From: Saprospiraceae bacterium
GTDB lineage: Bacteria > Bacteroidota > Bacteroidia > Chitinophagales > Saprospiraceae
NCBI GenBank assembly: GCA_016714445.1
Contig: JADJNF010000004.1
Span: 241,561 to 305,560, forward strand
DNA length: 64,000 nt
Direction: 5' to 3'
The notes under the pieces: generated by a model
Database searches by the model: none
Told to the model about the DNA's origin: nothing
What the model saw: only the letters and a program-made list of their open reading frames with translations
Part shown: positions 53,381-62,682 of the stretch, one piece after another
How positions within the stretch are numbered: position 1 is the first letter of the stretch
Layout: each line of letters begins with the position of its first letter
Made by a program: the position numbers and the translations under genes

Positions 53381-53401
53381 ATATAAATTTATTAATTCTG
53401 A

Positions 53402-54235
53402 TTATCTTTTTTTATTTCCACCACCACTGCTTCTCCTATCACCACCTCCACTACTATTTCTTCTATCTCCTCCTCTTTCACCACCGCGCTCTCCACCTCT
53501 TCTATCACCACCTCTGTCTGAACCGCCTCCTCTTCTATCACGATTATCAGAGCCACTTCCTCCTTCACTATTAGATTTTCCGACACCCGCATTAGGAGAC
53601 AAATCTCTCTTTTCAAGAACTTCACCCTTACAGATCCAAACCTTTACACCAATTTTACCATAAACAGTCAACGCTTCTTTTATAGAATAGTCTATATCTG
53701 CTCTAAAGGTATGTAAAGGAGTTCTTCCATCTTTAAACTCTTCACTACGTGCCATTTCTGCTCCATTCAGCCTTCCACTTGCTCTCACCTTAATTCCCTC
53801 CGCACCAGCTCTCATTGCCGACTGAATAGCCATCTTTATAGCTCTCTTATAGTTTATTCTTGATTCTATCTGCTTTGCGATGGTTTCACCAACTATTGCA
53901 GCATCAATTTCGGGCTTACGGATTTCAATAATGTTGATCTGAACTTCCTTTCCCGTCAACTTTTTCAATTCCTCTTTTATGCGGTCAACTTCCTGACCAC
54001 CTTTTCCAATGATGATACCTGGTCTTGAAGTGTGCATTGTTACGGTAACTCTCTTAAGTGTTCTTTCAATTACAATTTTCGAAATACCACCCTTTTGAAT
54101 TCTGGCATTCAGGTACACCCTGATCTGCTCGTCTTCAACTACCTTCTGACCAAACTCTTTTCCACCAAACCAACTAGAGTCCCATCCTCTGATGATGCCT
54201 AGTCTGTTACCAATTGGATTTGTCTTTTGACCCAT
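53402..54235 (-). CDS. rpsC: 30S ribosomal protein S3 with Arg/Gly-rich C-terminal tail
   Basis: 277 residues. The S3 core has a KH motif (G-R-P-G-I-I-I-G-K-G-G) and the C-terminal S3 domain. After about residue 212 a tail of 60-65 residues follows: Ser/Asn/Gly, then repeated D-R-R-G-G, R-G-G-E-R-G-G and R-S-S-G-G-G units, ending in K-K-R. Such RGG-type tails are not part of the E. coli protein (233 residues) and may bind RNA; many Bacteroidota S3 proteins have extra tails, as far as I recall. Confidence 0.96.
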   Translation of the reverse strand: MGQKTNPIGNRLGIIRGWDSSWFGGKEFGQKVVEDEQIRVYLNARIQKGGISKIVIERTLKRVTVTMHTSRPGIIIGKGGQEVDRIKEELKKLTGKEVQINIIEIRKPEIDAAIVGETIAKQIESRINYKRAIKMAIQSAMRAGAEGIKVRASGRLNGAEMARSEEFKDGRTPLHTFRADIDYSIKEALTVYGKIGVKVWICKGEVLEKRDLSPNAGVGKSNSEGGSGSDNRDRRGGGSDRGGDRRGGERGGERGGDRRNSSGGGDRRSSGGGNKKR

Positions 54236-54260
54236 GAAATTGACGTTTTATATTAATTAT

Positions 54261-54617
54261 TTATTCTTCAATTTTAACTTTATTCTCTACCACTATCGTT
54301 ACGTGGTTCATTCTCTTCCTAATCCTATTAGCTCTACCATGAGGTGCCGGCCTGAATCTTTTGAGTACTGAACCTCCATCAACATAAGCAGTTTTAATAA
54401 ACAACTTATAATCTTCCGGACTAAGCGATTCTGATTTGTTTGCCCAGTTGGAAATAGCGGATAAAACAACTTTTTCCAACCAGCCTGCAGCCTCTTTATT
54501 TGTAAATTTCAAAATATTCAAAGCGTCATCTACAGACTTACCTCTGATGTTGTCCACCACAAGTCTCATCTTTCGAGCCGACATAGGACAATTTCTTAAT
54601 CTCGCAAGTGCCTCCAT
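54261..54617 (-). CDS. rplV: 50S ribosomal protein L22
   Basis: 118 residues. The sequence M-S-A-R-K-M-R-L-V-V-D-N-I-R-G and the beta-hairpin region R-F-R-P-A-P-H-G-R-A-N match L22, whose loop lines the exit tunnel and is the site of macrolide and arrest-peptide contacts. Between rpsS and rpsC. Confidence 0.97.
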   Translation of the reverse strand: MEALARLRNCPMSARKMRLVVDNIRGKSVDDALNILKFTNKEAAGWLEKVVLSAISNWANKSESLSPEDYKLFIKTAYVDGGSVLKRFRPAPHGRANRIRKRMNHVTIVVENKVKIEE

Positions 54618-54655
54618 TATATATATTTTTATGCGATTGCTTACTTTTATTTAAA

Positions 54656-54919
54656 CTATTTTTTACCTCCGTGGCCTCTAAATGTTCTAGTAGGTGAAAA
54701 TTCACCCAACTTATGACCAACCATATTTTCAGTTACAAAAACTGGTATAAAAGTCTTTCCATTATGAACTGCTATCGTCTGACCTATCATATCCGGTATA
54801 ATCATTGACGCGCGCGACCATGTTTTGATGACTGTTTTCTTACTTGATTCATTAGCTTTTAATACTTTCTCTAAAAGCTTAAAATGAATATAAGGTCCTT
54901 TTTTAATTGATCTAGCCAT
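54656..54919 (-). CDS. rpsS: 30S ribosomal protein S19
   Basis: 87 residues. The motif R-S-I-K-K-G-P-Y-I and the C-terminal H-K-L-G-E-F-S-P-T-R-T-F-R-G-H match S19, which forms a complex with S13 in the 30S head. Between rplB and rplV. Confidence 0.97.
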   Translation of the reverse strand: MARSIKKGPYIHFKLLEKVLKANESSKKTVIKTWSRASMIIPDMIGQTIAVHNGKTFIPVFVTENMVGHKLGEFSPTRTFRGHGGKK

Positions 54920-54936
54920 GTTGCTGTATTACTTTA

Positions 54937-55761
54937 TTACTTCTTACGTTTAGAGATAATTAATTTCGAAGAAGCTTTATTCACGCTTCTTGTTTTCTGA
55001 CCCTTAGCCATGATGCCTGTTCTGGATCTAGGGTGACCACCTGATGCCCTACCTTCACCACCACCCATTGGGTGATCCACAGGGTTCATTGCAACACCTC
55101 TTACTCTTGATCGTTTTCCTAACCATCTTGTTTTACCAGCTTTTCCATGCACTTCAAGACCGTGGTCGGGGTTGGATGCCCTCCCCATTACTGCCTTACA
55201 TGTAAGCAAAACTCTTCTTACTTCACCTGAAGGCAACTTAACAATCGCATATTTACCTTCCCTTCCCATCATGGTAGCGTAAGTACCTGCACTTCTCGCT
55301 AAAGCAGCACCCTTACCGGGAGCCATTTCTATCGAATGTATATCAGCTCCCAAAGGAATAGATGAAAAATATAAAGCATTACCAGTTTCCGGAGTAGCGT
55401 CCTTTCCTGATAAAATTTTATCTCCAACCTTGATTTTATCCGGTGCTATGATATATCTCTTCTCCCCATCTGCATACACTACCAAAGCTATAAATGCTGA
55501 TCTGTTAGGATCATATTCAATGGTCGAAATTTTTCCAGGAATTCCTTCCTTATCTCTTTTAAAATCAATGATCCTATACTTTTGTTTAGCACCGCCACCG
55601 ATCTGTCTCATAGTCATCTTACCATCATGGTTTCTTCCCCCTGACTTGTGAATACCTACTGTAAGACTTTTCTCAGGCTTAGATGCAGTTAACTCAGCAT
55701 AATCAACAGATACCTTCTGTCTAAGTCCCGGAGTGATCGGATTAAATTTCTTAATTCCCAT
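54937..55761 (-). CDS. rplB: 50S ribosomal protein L2
   Basis: 274 residues. The peptidyl-transferase histidine segment N-P-V-D-H-P-M-G-G-G-E-G is present, as is the N-terminal OB and C-terminal SH3-like layout, opening with K-F-N-P-I-T-P-G-L-R. One of the most conserved 50S proteins. Between rplW and rpsS. Confidence 0.98.
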   Translation of the reverse strand: MGIKKFNPITPGLRQKVSVDYAELTASKPEKSLTVGIHKSGGRNHDGKMTMRQIGGGAKQKYRIIDFKRDKEGIPGKISTIEYDPNRSAFIALVVYADGEKRYIIAPDKIKVGDKILSGKDATPETGNALYFSSIPLGADIHSIEMAPGKGAALARSAGTYATMMGREGKYAIVKLPSGEVRRVLLTCKAVMGRASNPDHGLEVHGKAGKTRWLGKRSRVRGVAMNPVDHPMGGGEGRASGGHPRSRTGIMAKGQKTRSVNKASSKLIISKRKK

Positions 55762-55788
55762 TACTTTTTGCTTTTTAAGTTTAAGCTA

Positions 55789-56091
55789 TTATTCTTCTGA
55801 GCTACCATAAATATCAAGCTCCTCACCTTCTGCGAGTTTTACATAAGCTTTCTTGTAAGAACTTATGCTTCCTCTCAAAACACCTGATCGTGTATTTCTT
55901 GATTTTAATCTCGCTGGAACAATTACTGTATTGACAGCTACAACATTTGTTGTAAACATGGCTTCTACCGCCTTTTTAATTTCCAGCTTATTTGCCTTCT
56001 TATCCACTACAAAAGTATATTGATTACCTTTGGCAGTTAATTTTTCTGATTTTTCAGAAATGATCGGTTTTATTAAAATATTTCTAGACAT
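55789..56091 (-). CDS. rplW: 50S ribosomal protein L23
   Basis: 100 residues. K-P-I-I-S-E-K-S-E-K near the start and F-V-V-D-K-K-A-N-K-L-E-I-K-K-A-V-E match L23, the docking site for trigger factor and SRP at the tunnel exit. An acidic tail (E-L-D-I-Y-G-S-S-E-E) ends it. Between rplD and rplB. Confidence 0.96.
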   Translation of the reverse strand: MSRNILIKPIISEKSEKLTAKGNQYTFVVDKKANKLEIKKAVEAMFTTNVVAVNTVIVPARLKSRNTRSGVLRGSISSYKKAYVKLAEGEELDIYGSSEE

Positions 56092-56103
56092 CTTCAGGCT
56101 ATA

Positions 56104-56733
56104 TTATATTTGTTCGTAACTCGTTTTGAGCTGATTAACAGAATTTTCTGATATTACTAATACATCTGCATTTATAATTTCATACGTATTAGCATCTTTT
56201 ACAGTCATCACTTCTGACTTTGGTAGATTCCTGCTAGACAAATAAACGTTCTTATTTAAATCAGCAGTTAACAACAAGGACTTACCTGTAACTTCCAGAT
56301 TTTTAAGGATGTTTTTATATTCCTTTGTATTTGGCGCATTTAGAGTAAAGTCTTCAACCACGATAAGCGAACCATTAGCCAATTTATCTGAGTAAGCAGA
56401 GTATCTTGCAAGTTCCTTAACTTTTTTATTCAATTTAAAAGAATAATTACGTGGTTTAGGACCAAATGTTCTACCACCACCTCTAAATACCGGACTCTTC
56501 ATAGAACCTGCTCTTGCTGTACCTGTACCCTTTTGTCTTTTAAGCTTCTTTGTTGTTCTTGAAATCTCCCATTTTTCCTTTGCTTTGTGTGTACCCTGAC
56601 GTTGAGCAGCATTATACTGCTTTACTGCAAGATAGACAGCATGTCCATTTGGTTCAATCCCGAATATTCCTTCAGGTAGTTCAATACTCCTTCCGGTACT
56701 TTTACCTTCTATATTTAGTACATCGAGTTTCAT
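56104..56733 (-). CDS. rplD: 50S ribosomal protein L4
   Basis: 209 residues. The tunnel loop K-R-Q-K-G-T-G-T-A-R-A-G-S and G-G-G-R-T-F-G-P-K-P match L4, which lines the exit tunnel and in E. coli represses the S10 operon. Ends 5 bp before rplC, giving close coupling. Confidence 0.97.
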   Translation of the reverse strand: MKLDVLNIEGKSTGRSIELPEGIFGIEPNGHAVYLAVKQYNAAQRQGTHKAKEKWEISRTTKKLKRQKGTGTARAGSMKSPVFRGGGRTFGPKPRNYSFKLNKKVKELARYSAYSDKLANGSLIVVEDFTLNAPNTKEYKNILKNLEVTGKSLLLTADLNKNVYLSSRNLPKSEVMTVKDANTYEIINADVLVISENSVNQLKTSYEQI

Positions 56734-56738
56734 CTTCC

Positions 56739-57359
56739 TTACTTTTCAATGATTACAAAAGAACCTTTATGTCCTGGTACTGATCCTTGAATTAGCATCA
56801 GATTCTTATCCAGTAAAAGTTTTACAATTTTCAAATTTTTGGTCTTAACCCTATCATTTCCCATTCTTCCACCCATTCTTAATCCCTTAGCCACTTTTGA
56901 AGGCCAAGCAGAAGCTCCAACTGAACCAGGTGCTCTAAGTCTATTATGTTGACCGTGAGTTGCCTGACCAACACCCGCAAAATGGTGTCTTTTTACAACT
57001 CCCTGAAAACCTTTTCCTTTAGACGTACCAACAGCACTTACTTTTTCACCTTCCACAAACACATCAGACAAGATGATTTCATCTCCCAACTGTTTTGCTG
57101 ATGGATAATTTCTGAATTCCACCACTTCTGATTTAGGTGTTGTATTCGCTCTCTCGAAATGGCCTTTCAGCGCTTTCGATGTATTTTTAGCTTTTGCCTC
57201 ACCATATCCTAATTGGAGTGCATCATAACCATCACTTTCAACAGTCTTCACCTGAGTGACAACATTAGGTTGCACTTCGATAACAGTACAGGCAATATTT
57301 TTACCACTGGCATCGAAAATACTGGTCATACCAATTTTCTTTCCTATTAATCCGTTCAT
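56739..57359 (-). CDS. rplC: 50S ribosomal protein L3
   Basis: 206 residues. The long loop with G-T-S-K-G-K-G-F-Q-G-V-V-K-R-H and G-S-V-G-A-S-A-W-P match L3. The Gln in F-Q-G is the residue methylated by PrmB in E. coli. An 81-bp gap separates it from rpsJ, the largest gap at this end of the cluster. Confidence 0.97.
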   Translation of the reverse strand: MNGLIGKKIGMTSIFDASGKNIACTVIEVQPNVVTQVKTVESDGYDALQLGYGEAKAKNTSKALKGHFERANTTPKSEVVEFRNYPSAKQLGDEIILSDVFVEGEKVSAVGTSKGKGFQGVVKRHHFAGVGQATHGQHNRLRAPGSVGASAWPSKVAKGLRMGGRMGNDRVKTKNLKIVKLLLDKNLMLIQGSVPGHKGSFVIIEK

Positions 57360-57440
57360 GATTAAATTTTTAAATGAGATACAGGATTTAATCCAATACC
57401 TAAATACCTTCAGAATCTAAAAATAAAATAAAATCCAGCT

Positions 57441-57749
57441 TTATGTAAGCTTAACCTGGATATCTACACCACTTGGGAGCTCTAGCTTCGAAAGTGCGTC
57501 TACTGTCTTCTGAGTAGGTGTAAAAATCTCGATGATTCGCTTGTGGGTCCGTAGCTGGAACTGCTCACGAGATTTTTTATTTACATGCGGGGAACGCAGT
57601 ACCGTAAATACTTCTTTCTCTGTTGGCAGCGGAATCGGACCGGAAATAACAGCACCGCTGTTCTTAACCGTTTTTACAATCTTCTCGGTACTTTTATCTA
57701 CCAAATTGTGATCGTAAGAACGGAGTTTTATCCTGATTTTTTGATTCAT
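57441..57749 (-). CDS. rpsJ: 30S ribosomal protein S10
   Basis: 102 residues. I-R-I-K-L-R-S-Y-D-H-N-L-V-D and the loop with S-R-E-Q-F-Q-L-R-T-H-K-R match S10, also known as NusE in antitermination. First gene of the S10 unit, with its own -7 box upstream and fusA 157 bp away. Confidence 0.97.
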   Translation of the reverse strand: MNQKIRIKLRSYDHNLVDKSTEKIVKTVKNSGAVISGPIPLPTEKEVFTVLRSPHVNKKSREQFQLRTHKRIIEIFTPTQKTVDALSKLELPSGVDIQVKLT

Positions 57750-57788
57750 AACCTTATGTTAAAATTCACTCTGTTTTTTAAGAGGGCG

Positions 57789-57796
57789 CAAAGATA
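57789..57796 (-). promoter_or_regulatory. Promoter box for the S10 transcription unit
   Basis: On the minus strand this reads TATCTTTG, an exact TAnnTTTG match followed by CGCCC. It ends 39 bp before the rpsJ ATG. A TTG on the minus strand at 57814-57816 is 17 bp upstream, a little close for -33. Confidence 0.55.
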
Positions 57797-57906
57797 GCAC
57801 TCTTTTTAAAAAACAAGAAGAAAAATGTAAAAAAATTAAAAAAATATATTTATTAAATTGAGATAGACAAAAACTAGACTTGTCAATCTCAAAATTTTAC
57901 TATTCC

Positions 57907-60066
57907 TTATGCTTTAGCGCCTTTTGCTTTTTCTATGACAGCATCCGCAATTCCTTTTGGTGCCGGTGCAAAATGACTAAACTCCATACTACTGCTTGCT
58001 CTTCCGGAAGTAATCGTCCGAAGTTGTGTCACATAACCAAACATCTCTGCCAAAGGCACTTCTGCCTGAATACCTACAGCACCACCTGATCTTGACTCCT
58101 GTCCTTTGGGTAATCCTCTTCTCCTGTTTAAGTCGCCAATCACAGAACCTACATATTCATCCGGTGAAACCACTTCAATTTTCATTATTGGCTCAAGAAG
58201 TACAGGATTACATTTTTTTGATGCTTCCTTAAATCCTTCTTTCGCACACAACTCAAAAGCCAGTGGTTTTGAGTCTACTGCGTGTGTCTGACCATCATAC
58301 AATCTTACCTTCATACTATCTATATGATACCCAGCCAATATACCATTGTCCATCATAGACGTAAAACCTTTTACTATAGATGCAAAATATTCCTTAGGAA
58401 CTGATCCCCCAAAAATATCATTTACAAACTGTAATTTAGTTTTACCTGATTTAAATTCATCAGACTCAAGGAATTTTTCATCCGCAGGTCCTAATTCAAA
58501 GGACATCTGTGCAAATAATCCCGATCCACCTGACTGCTTTTTCAATCTTTCAGTATGCTCAACACTTGATGTAAGTGCTTCTTTATAATTTACTTGTGGC
58601 GCTCCTTCATTTACCTCTACTTTAAACTCTCTTCTCAGTCGGTCTACAATGATTTCAAGGTGAAGTTCACCCATACCACTGATCACAGTCTGGTTGGTTT
58701 CTTCGTCATATTTAACTCTAAATGTCGGATCTTCTTCAGAAAGTTTATTTAAAGCCATTCCCAACTTATCCAGATCTTTTTGAGTCTTTGGTTCAATAGC
58801 CAGACCAATTACCGGCTCTGGAAATACCATACTTTCCAATACTATCGGATGTGCTTCATCTGATAATGTATCTCCTGTTCTGATATCTTTAAATCCTACA
58901 CCTGCTGCAATATCACCTGCCTCAACTCTATCAATGGCATTTTGTTTATTGGCATGCATTTGATATAATCGGGATATTCTTTCTTTATTTCCTGATCTGG
59001 TATTCAATACATATGAACCTGCATCCAAAGCACCTGAATATACTCTCATAAAAGCCAATCGTCCCACATAAGGGTCGGTAGCAATTTTAAAAGCAAGTGC
59101 TGAAAACGGTTCTTTTACAGATGGTTTTCTTGTCTCTTCTTTATCAGTTTTAGGATTGACCCCTGTGATAGCATCTACATCCAATGGACAAGGCAAATAA
59201 GCACAAACCGCATCCAAAACAGCCTGAACACCTTTATTTTTGAAAGCAGATCCACACATTACAGGTGTGAAAGCCAAATCCATCACCGCTGTACGTACTG
59301 CTTTTTTAATCTCTGCTTCTGTAATTGAATTGGGATCTTCAAAAAACTTCTCCATCAATTCAACATCATATTCCGCAACTGCTTCAATCAGTTTTGCTCT
59401 GTATTCTACTACAGTATCTGCAATGTCTGCAGGAATATCTATTACTTTATAAGTCATACCCTGATCTTCTTCATTCCATACCATGGCTATGTTACTGATC
59501 AGATCTACTGCGCCCTTAAATTTTTCCTCAGCTCCGATAGGTACCTGAAGTGGAATCGCATTAGCTCCTAATTTTTCTTTGATATCATTGACTACATTAA
59601 AGAAATCAGCTCCCGATCTGTCCATTTTATTGACAAATGCAATACTTGGTACACGGTATCTTTCAGCCAGTCTCCAGTTTGTTTCAGATTGTGGCTCTAC
59701 ACCATCTACCGCACTAAAAAGGAAAACTAAACCATCCAAAACCCTAAGTGATCTGTTTACCTCAACAGTAAAGTCAACGTGACCCGGGGTATCTATGATA
59801 TTGAAATGGTAGGGCTGAGTTTCATCTGTACTTTTTCCTTGTGTAGTAGGATAACTCCAGCTACATGTGGTCGCTGCTGAAGTGATGGTGATACCTCTCT
59901 CCTGCTCCTGCTCCATCCAGTCCATGGTAGCAGCGCCATCATGAACTTCACCAATCTTATGGCTTATACCTGTATAGTATAATATCCTTTCAGTGGTGGT
60001 CGTTTTGCCGGCATCAATGTGCGCAGCAATACCTATATTTCTCGTATATTTGAGATCTTTTGCCAT
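57907..60066 (-). CDS. fusA: Elongation factor G
   Basis: 719 residues. G1 is A-H-I-D-A-G-K-T-T-T-T-E-R, G3 is D-T-P-G-H-V-D-F, G4 is N-K-M-D, and domains II to V follow in order. GTPase that moves tRNAs and mRNA through the ribosome. In the usual str order (rpsL-rpsG-fusA); tuf, which follows fusA in many bacteria, is not here. Confidence 0.98.
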   Translation of the reverse strand: MAKDLKYTRNIGIAAHIDAGKTTTTERILYYTGISHKIGEVHDGAATMDWMEQEQERGITITSAATTCSWSYPTTQGKSTDETQPYHFNIIDTPGHVDFTVEVNRSLRVLDGLVFLFSAVDGVEPQSETNWRLAERYRVPSIAFVNKMDRSGADFFNVVNDIKEKLGANAIPLQVPIGAEEKFKGAVDLISNIAMVWNEEDQGMTYKVIDIPADIADTVVEYRAKLIEAVAEYDVELMEKFFEDPNSITEAEIKKAVRTAVMDLAFTPVMCGSAFKNKGVQAVLDAVCAYLPCPLDVDAITGVNPKTDKEETRKPSVKEPFSALAFKIATDPYVGRLAFMRVYSGALDAGSYVLNTRSGNKERISRLYQMHANKQNAIDRVEAGDIAAGVGFKDIRTGDTLSDEAHPIVLESMVFPEPVIGLAIEPKTQKDLDKLGMALNKLSEEDPTFRVKYDEETNQTVISGMGELHLEIIVDRLRREFKVEVNEGAPQVNYKEALTSSVEHTERLKKQSGGSGLFAQMSFELGPADEKFLESDEFKSGKTKLQFVNDIFGGSVPKEYFASIVKGFTSMMDNGILAGYHIDSMKVRLYDGQTHAVDSKPLAFELCAKEGFKEASKKCNPVLLEPIMKIEVVSPDEYVGSVIGDLNRRRGLPKGQESRSGGAVGIQAEVPLAEMFGYVTQLRTITSGRASSSMEFSHFAPAPKGIADAVIEKAKGAKA

Positions 60067-60135
60067 GATAATATGGTTATAAAGATTTAATGGTCTTTTG
60101 AATAAAAAAAAATAATGGAATTAAATTCCTATTGG

Positions 60136-60603
60136 TTAGGCTTTGAAGTGCGCGAATGCTCTGTTTGCTTCAGCCATTCTGTGCGTATCTTCTCTTCTTT
60201 TAACTGAAGCTCCTTCACCTTTGCTCGCTGCGATGATTTCAGCCGAAAGTTTTTCAGCCATACCTTTACCACTTCGTGCTCTTGAAAATCTAATCAGCCA
60301 CTTCATGCCTATGGACAATCTTCTTGCTGGTCGGATCTCTGTTGGAATCTGGAAAGTAGCTCCACCGATTCTTTTACTTCTCACCTCAACAGCCGGCATT
60401 ACATTTTCCAAAGCTTTTTTCCACATGTCGTGTGGATTTTCACTGGTTCTGCTTTCGATTTTATCCATAGCATCGTAGAAAATAGTATAAGAAACACTTT
60501 TCTTACCTTCCCACATCATGTTATTCACAAATTGAGTAACCATAGGATCTCCGAAACGCGGATCCGGTGCTATTACTCTCTTTTTTGGTTTTCTTTTTCT
60601 CAT
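60136..60603 (-). CDS. rpsG: 30S ribosomal protein S7
   Basis: 155 residues. R-K-R-K-P-K-K-R-V-I-A-P-D-P at the start and E-V-R-S-K-R-I-G-G-A-T-F-Q-I-P match S7, primary binder of the 3' major domain of 16S rRNA. Between rpsL and fusA. Confidence 0.97.
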   Translation of the reverse strand: MRKRKPKKRVIAPDPRFGDPMVTQFVNNMMWEGKKSVSYTIFYDAMDKIESRTSENPHDMWKKALENVMPAVEVRSKRIGGATFQIPTEIRPARRLSIGMKWLIRFSRARSGKGMAEKLSAEIIAASKGEGASVKRREDTHRMAEANRAFAHFKA

Positions 60604-60636
60604 CTTTCGATAAAATTATTATGATCTAAACGATTA

Positions 60637-61011
60637 TTATTTCTTTGGAGCCTTTGTACCATACTTAGAACGACTCTGTAACCTCTTGGCTACTCCTGCT
60701 GTATCCAATGCACCTCTTACTATGGTATATCTAACACCCGGAAGGTCTTTTACTCTTCCTCCTCTTACCAAAACGATAGAGTGTTCCTGAAGATTATGAC
60801 CTTCACCAGGGATGTAGGCAATTACTTCGATACCATTTGTCATCCTAACTTTGGCAACTTTTCTAAGGGCCGAGTTTGGTTTTTTAGGTGTAGTCGTATA
60901 AACTCTGGTACAAACTCCTCTTTTCTGAGGACATGAATCAAGCGCTCTTGACTTGCTCGCCATGACCACTTTTTCTCTACCCTTTCTTACTAACTGATTA
61001 ATAGTTGGCAT
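60637..61011 (-). CDS. rpsL: 30S ribosomal protein S12
   Basis: 124 residues. The decoding-site motif T-T-P-K-K-P-N-S-A-L-R-K is intact, as is R-V-K-D-L-P-G-V-R-Y, so the positions where streptomycin-resistance mutations arise look wild type. First gene of the superoperon. Confidence 0.98.
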   Translation of the reverse strand: MPTINQLVRKGREKVVMASKSRALDSCPQKRGVCTRVYTTTPKKPNSALRKVAKVRMTNGIEVIAYIPGEGHNLQEHSIVLVRGGRVKDLPGVRYTIVRGALDTAGVAKRLQSRSKYGTKAPKK

Positions 61012-61076
61012 ATATGAAAATTTAATAAAATATTGATTTTTAATGAAGAATTATACTCCTTCTTCAAAAAGAGACG

Positions 61077-61084
61077 CAAAGGTA
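61077..61084 (-). promoter_or_regulatory. Promoter box for the str (rpsL) transcription unit
   Basis: On the minus strand this reads TACCTTTG, an exact TAnnTTTG match followed by CGTC. It ends 65 bp before the rpsL ATG, so there is a leader of about 60 nt. No clean -33 TTG is seen. The rest of 61012-61289 is very AT-rich and holds no gene. Confidence 0.5.
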
Positions 61085-61289
61085 TTATTATTTTATTTAC
61101 AGTGTGTAGATTTTTTAAATAATTTTTTAATAAAATGCTGAAATTTAGTATGTTCTGTTTTATCTGTAAAAAAATAACATGAATTTCAACAACCTCAGAA
61201 TATCATATCTGAATTTTTATATGTATAATTTATTGACTTGTTGTATTCTTGAATATTATGCAAAAAAATTTATGTGATTTATTCTACTC

Positions 61290-62386
61290 TCAAAAAGGCT
61301 TAAAAATAACTTTGCCTCGCTCATCACATACGCTAATTATATAATGTCCATTTACTATTTCTGACATATCTACTTCTGCTATATTTTGCCCGAAGACAAA
61401 ATCATATCTAGCTGACAACACTTCTCTCCCAAGCAAATCCTTTACTCTGATAGTGAATAGCCCTCTACTTTCTGTATTCAATTGTATATATACCATACTA
61501 TTGCCTGGATTAGGATAGATACGGAAATCGGATGCTAACATTTCAGAAGGAATTTCTGCGCTGCTCAGCAATATTGCTTCGCATGCCTGATCAATATTAT
61601 TGCAATATGCCCTTGAAACCAAAGAACAGTCCAAAACAAAGGGATTTAGTTTTCCTCCCTGATAGTTGGCAATCTTTTGATTTCTTTCCCACGCTACTTT
61701 ATCAACCGGGTCCGGGTAATGCCATGTGCAAAGATCAGTTTTCATTTTATTAAAATATGCAGGATCTTCTGCATCTGCCTGAGGTTTATACATGGTATAA
61801 AAATAAAACATAGATCTGGCGATATTTCCTTTGACGGATTCTCTTGGTTCAAACTTTCCATTCACTCCGCGGATTCCTTCAGAATATAAATCGCGTTCAG
61901 TGGAAGGTGGGGGAACTTCTCTCTGTAGTTCTTAAATACCAGGTCTGGGTCTGACTATCGGCTATCTCTCCAAAAGGAAAATTGCCCCGATCAGAATTGG
62001 CTTTTGATCTGGAGGGATACAGATGATGCATGTCGCTTTGGGCCATGCCTGTAGCGCCCAAACCCTGTGGCCACATGTGTTCTGTGTTGATGCCATTGGG
62101 CAGGCCGTTCAAATATACCGATTCTGTAGGATCCTGACCAGGCTGCATATACAGTTTCATGCCTGTATAAATACACTCCAAAGAATCACTGACGGCATCA
62201 ATTTTGAAAGAGGGTATCTCTGGCTATGCTATAATCCAACACTGTACCTGTTTTATAATCTGTTACCAAAGCATTGAGCAATGTCTGTCCCGTCTGATCC
62301 GGAAATACATTGACATGGCCGGACTGACCTTTCAGAAAAGTATAACTACAACAAACCAGCAAATAAACGAATAAAATATTTTTCAA
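61290..62386 (-). pseudogene. Endonuclease I-type secreted nuclease with T9SS sorting domain, frameshifted
   Basis: Three pieces on the minus strand: 62386-62198 (signal peptide ending L-K-G-Q, then the start of the domain), 62181-61897 (the nuclease core N-T-E-H-M-W-P-Q-G and S-D-M-H-H-L-Y-P-S-R-S-K-A-N-S-D-R-G-N-type motif), and 61865-61290 (the rest, then I-Y-P-N-P-G-N-S and the T9SS type A sorting domain). Dropping one T from the minus-strand TTT near 62207 joins the first two; a second indel near 61905-61925 joins the last two. Endonuclease I proteins are periplasmic or extracellular metal-dependent nucleases. It has its own promoter at 62407-62437. Pseudogene or indel errors. Confidence 0.8.
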
Positions 62387-62406
62387 TATTGAGTGAATTA
62401 AGTTTC

Positions 62407-62437
62407 AAAGGTAATACTAATTGTTGGGAATGCAAAG
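62407..62437 (-). promoter_or_regulatory. Promoter (-33 TTTG / -7 TACCTTTG) for the endonuclease gene
   Basis: On the minus strand TTTG (62437-62434) and TACCTTTG (62414-62407) are 19 bp apart, matching both the boxes and the spacing of the Bacteroidota consensus. The start codon is 20 bp further on. Confidence 0.65.
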
Positions 62438-62682
62438 TATCAATGTGGGTGGACTCTGCTCGTCGGAAGACTTGGGTTACTGTCCACTGTAGGATGACAG
62501 CAAGGCATCCCACCGGTAAGCGGATGGAATCCAGCCTTCAGGTATCTCCTTCATAGCGGTGGGACGGCGGTGAACTATATGATCACAGATCTATATACAA
62601 AAATCATCATATGTAAACTACTCAAATGACTATATTTTACATTTCTTAACAATTATTTCACATAAAATACATTATATAAAGA

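Noticed and set aside
53113..53574. Plus-strand reading frame of 153 residues opposite rpsC and rplP
   Set aside because: Its His/Phe/Leu-rich content is a mirror of the Arg/Gly-rich S3 tail.
42490..61011. Checked the ribosomal cluster for tuf, rpoB and tRNA genes
   Set aside because: None are present: fusA is followed directly by rpsJ, and no cloverleaf-like sequence was noticed.
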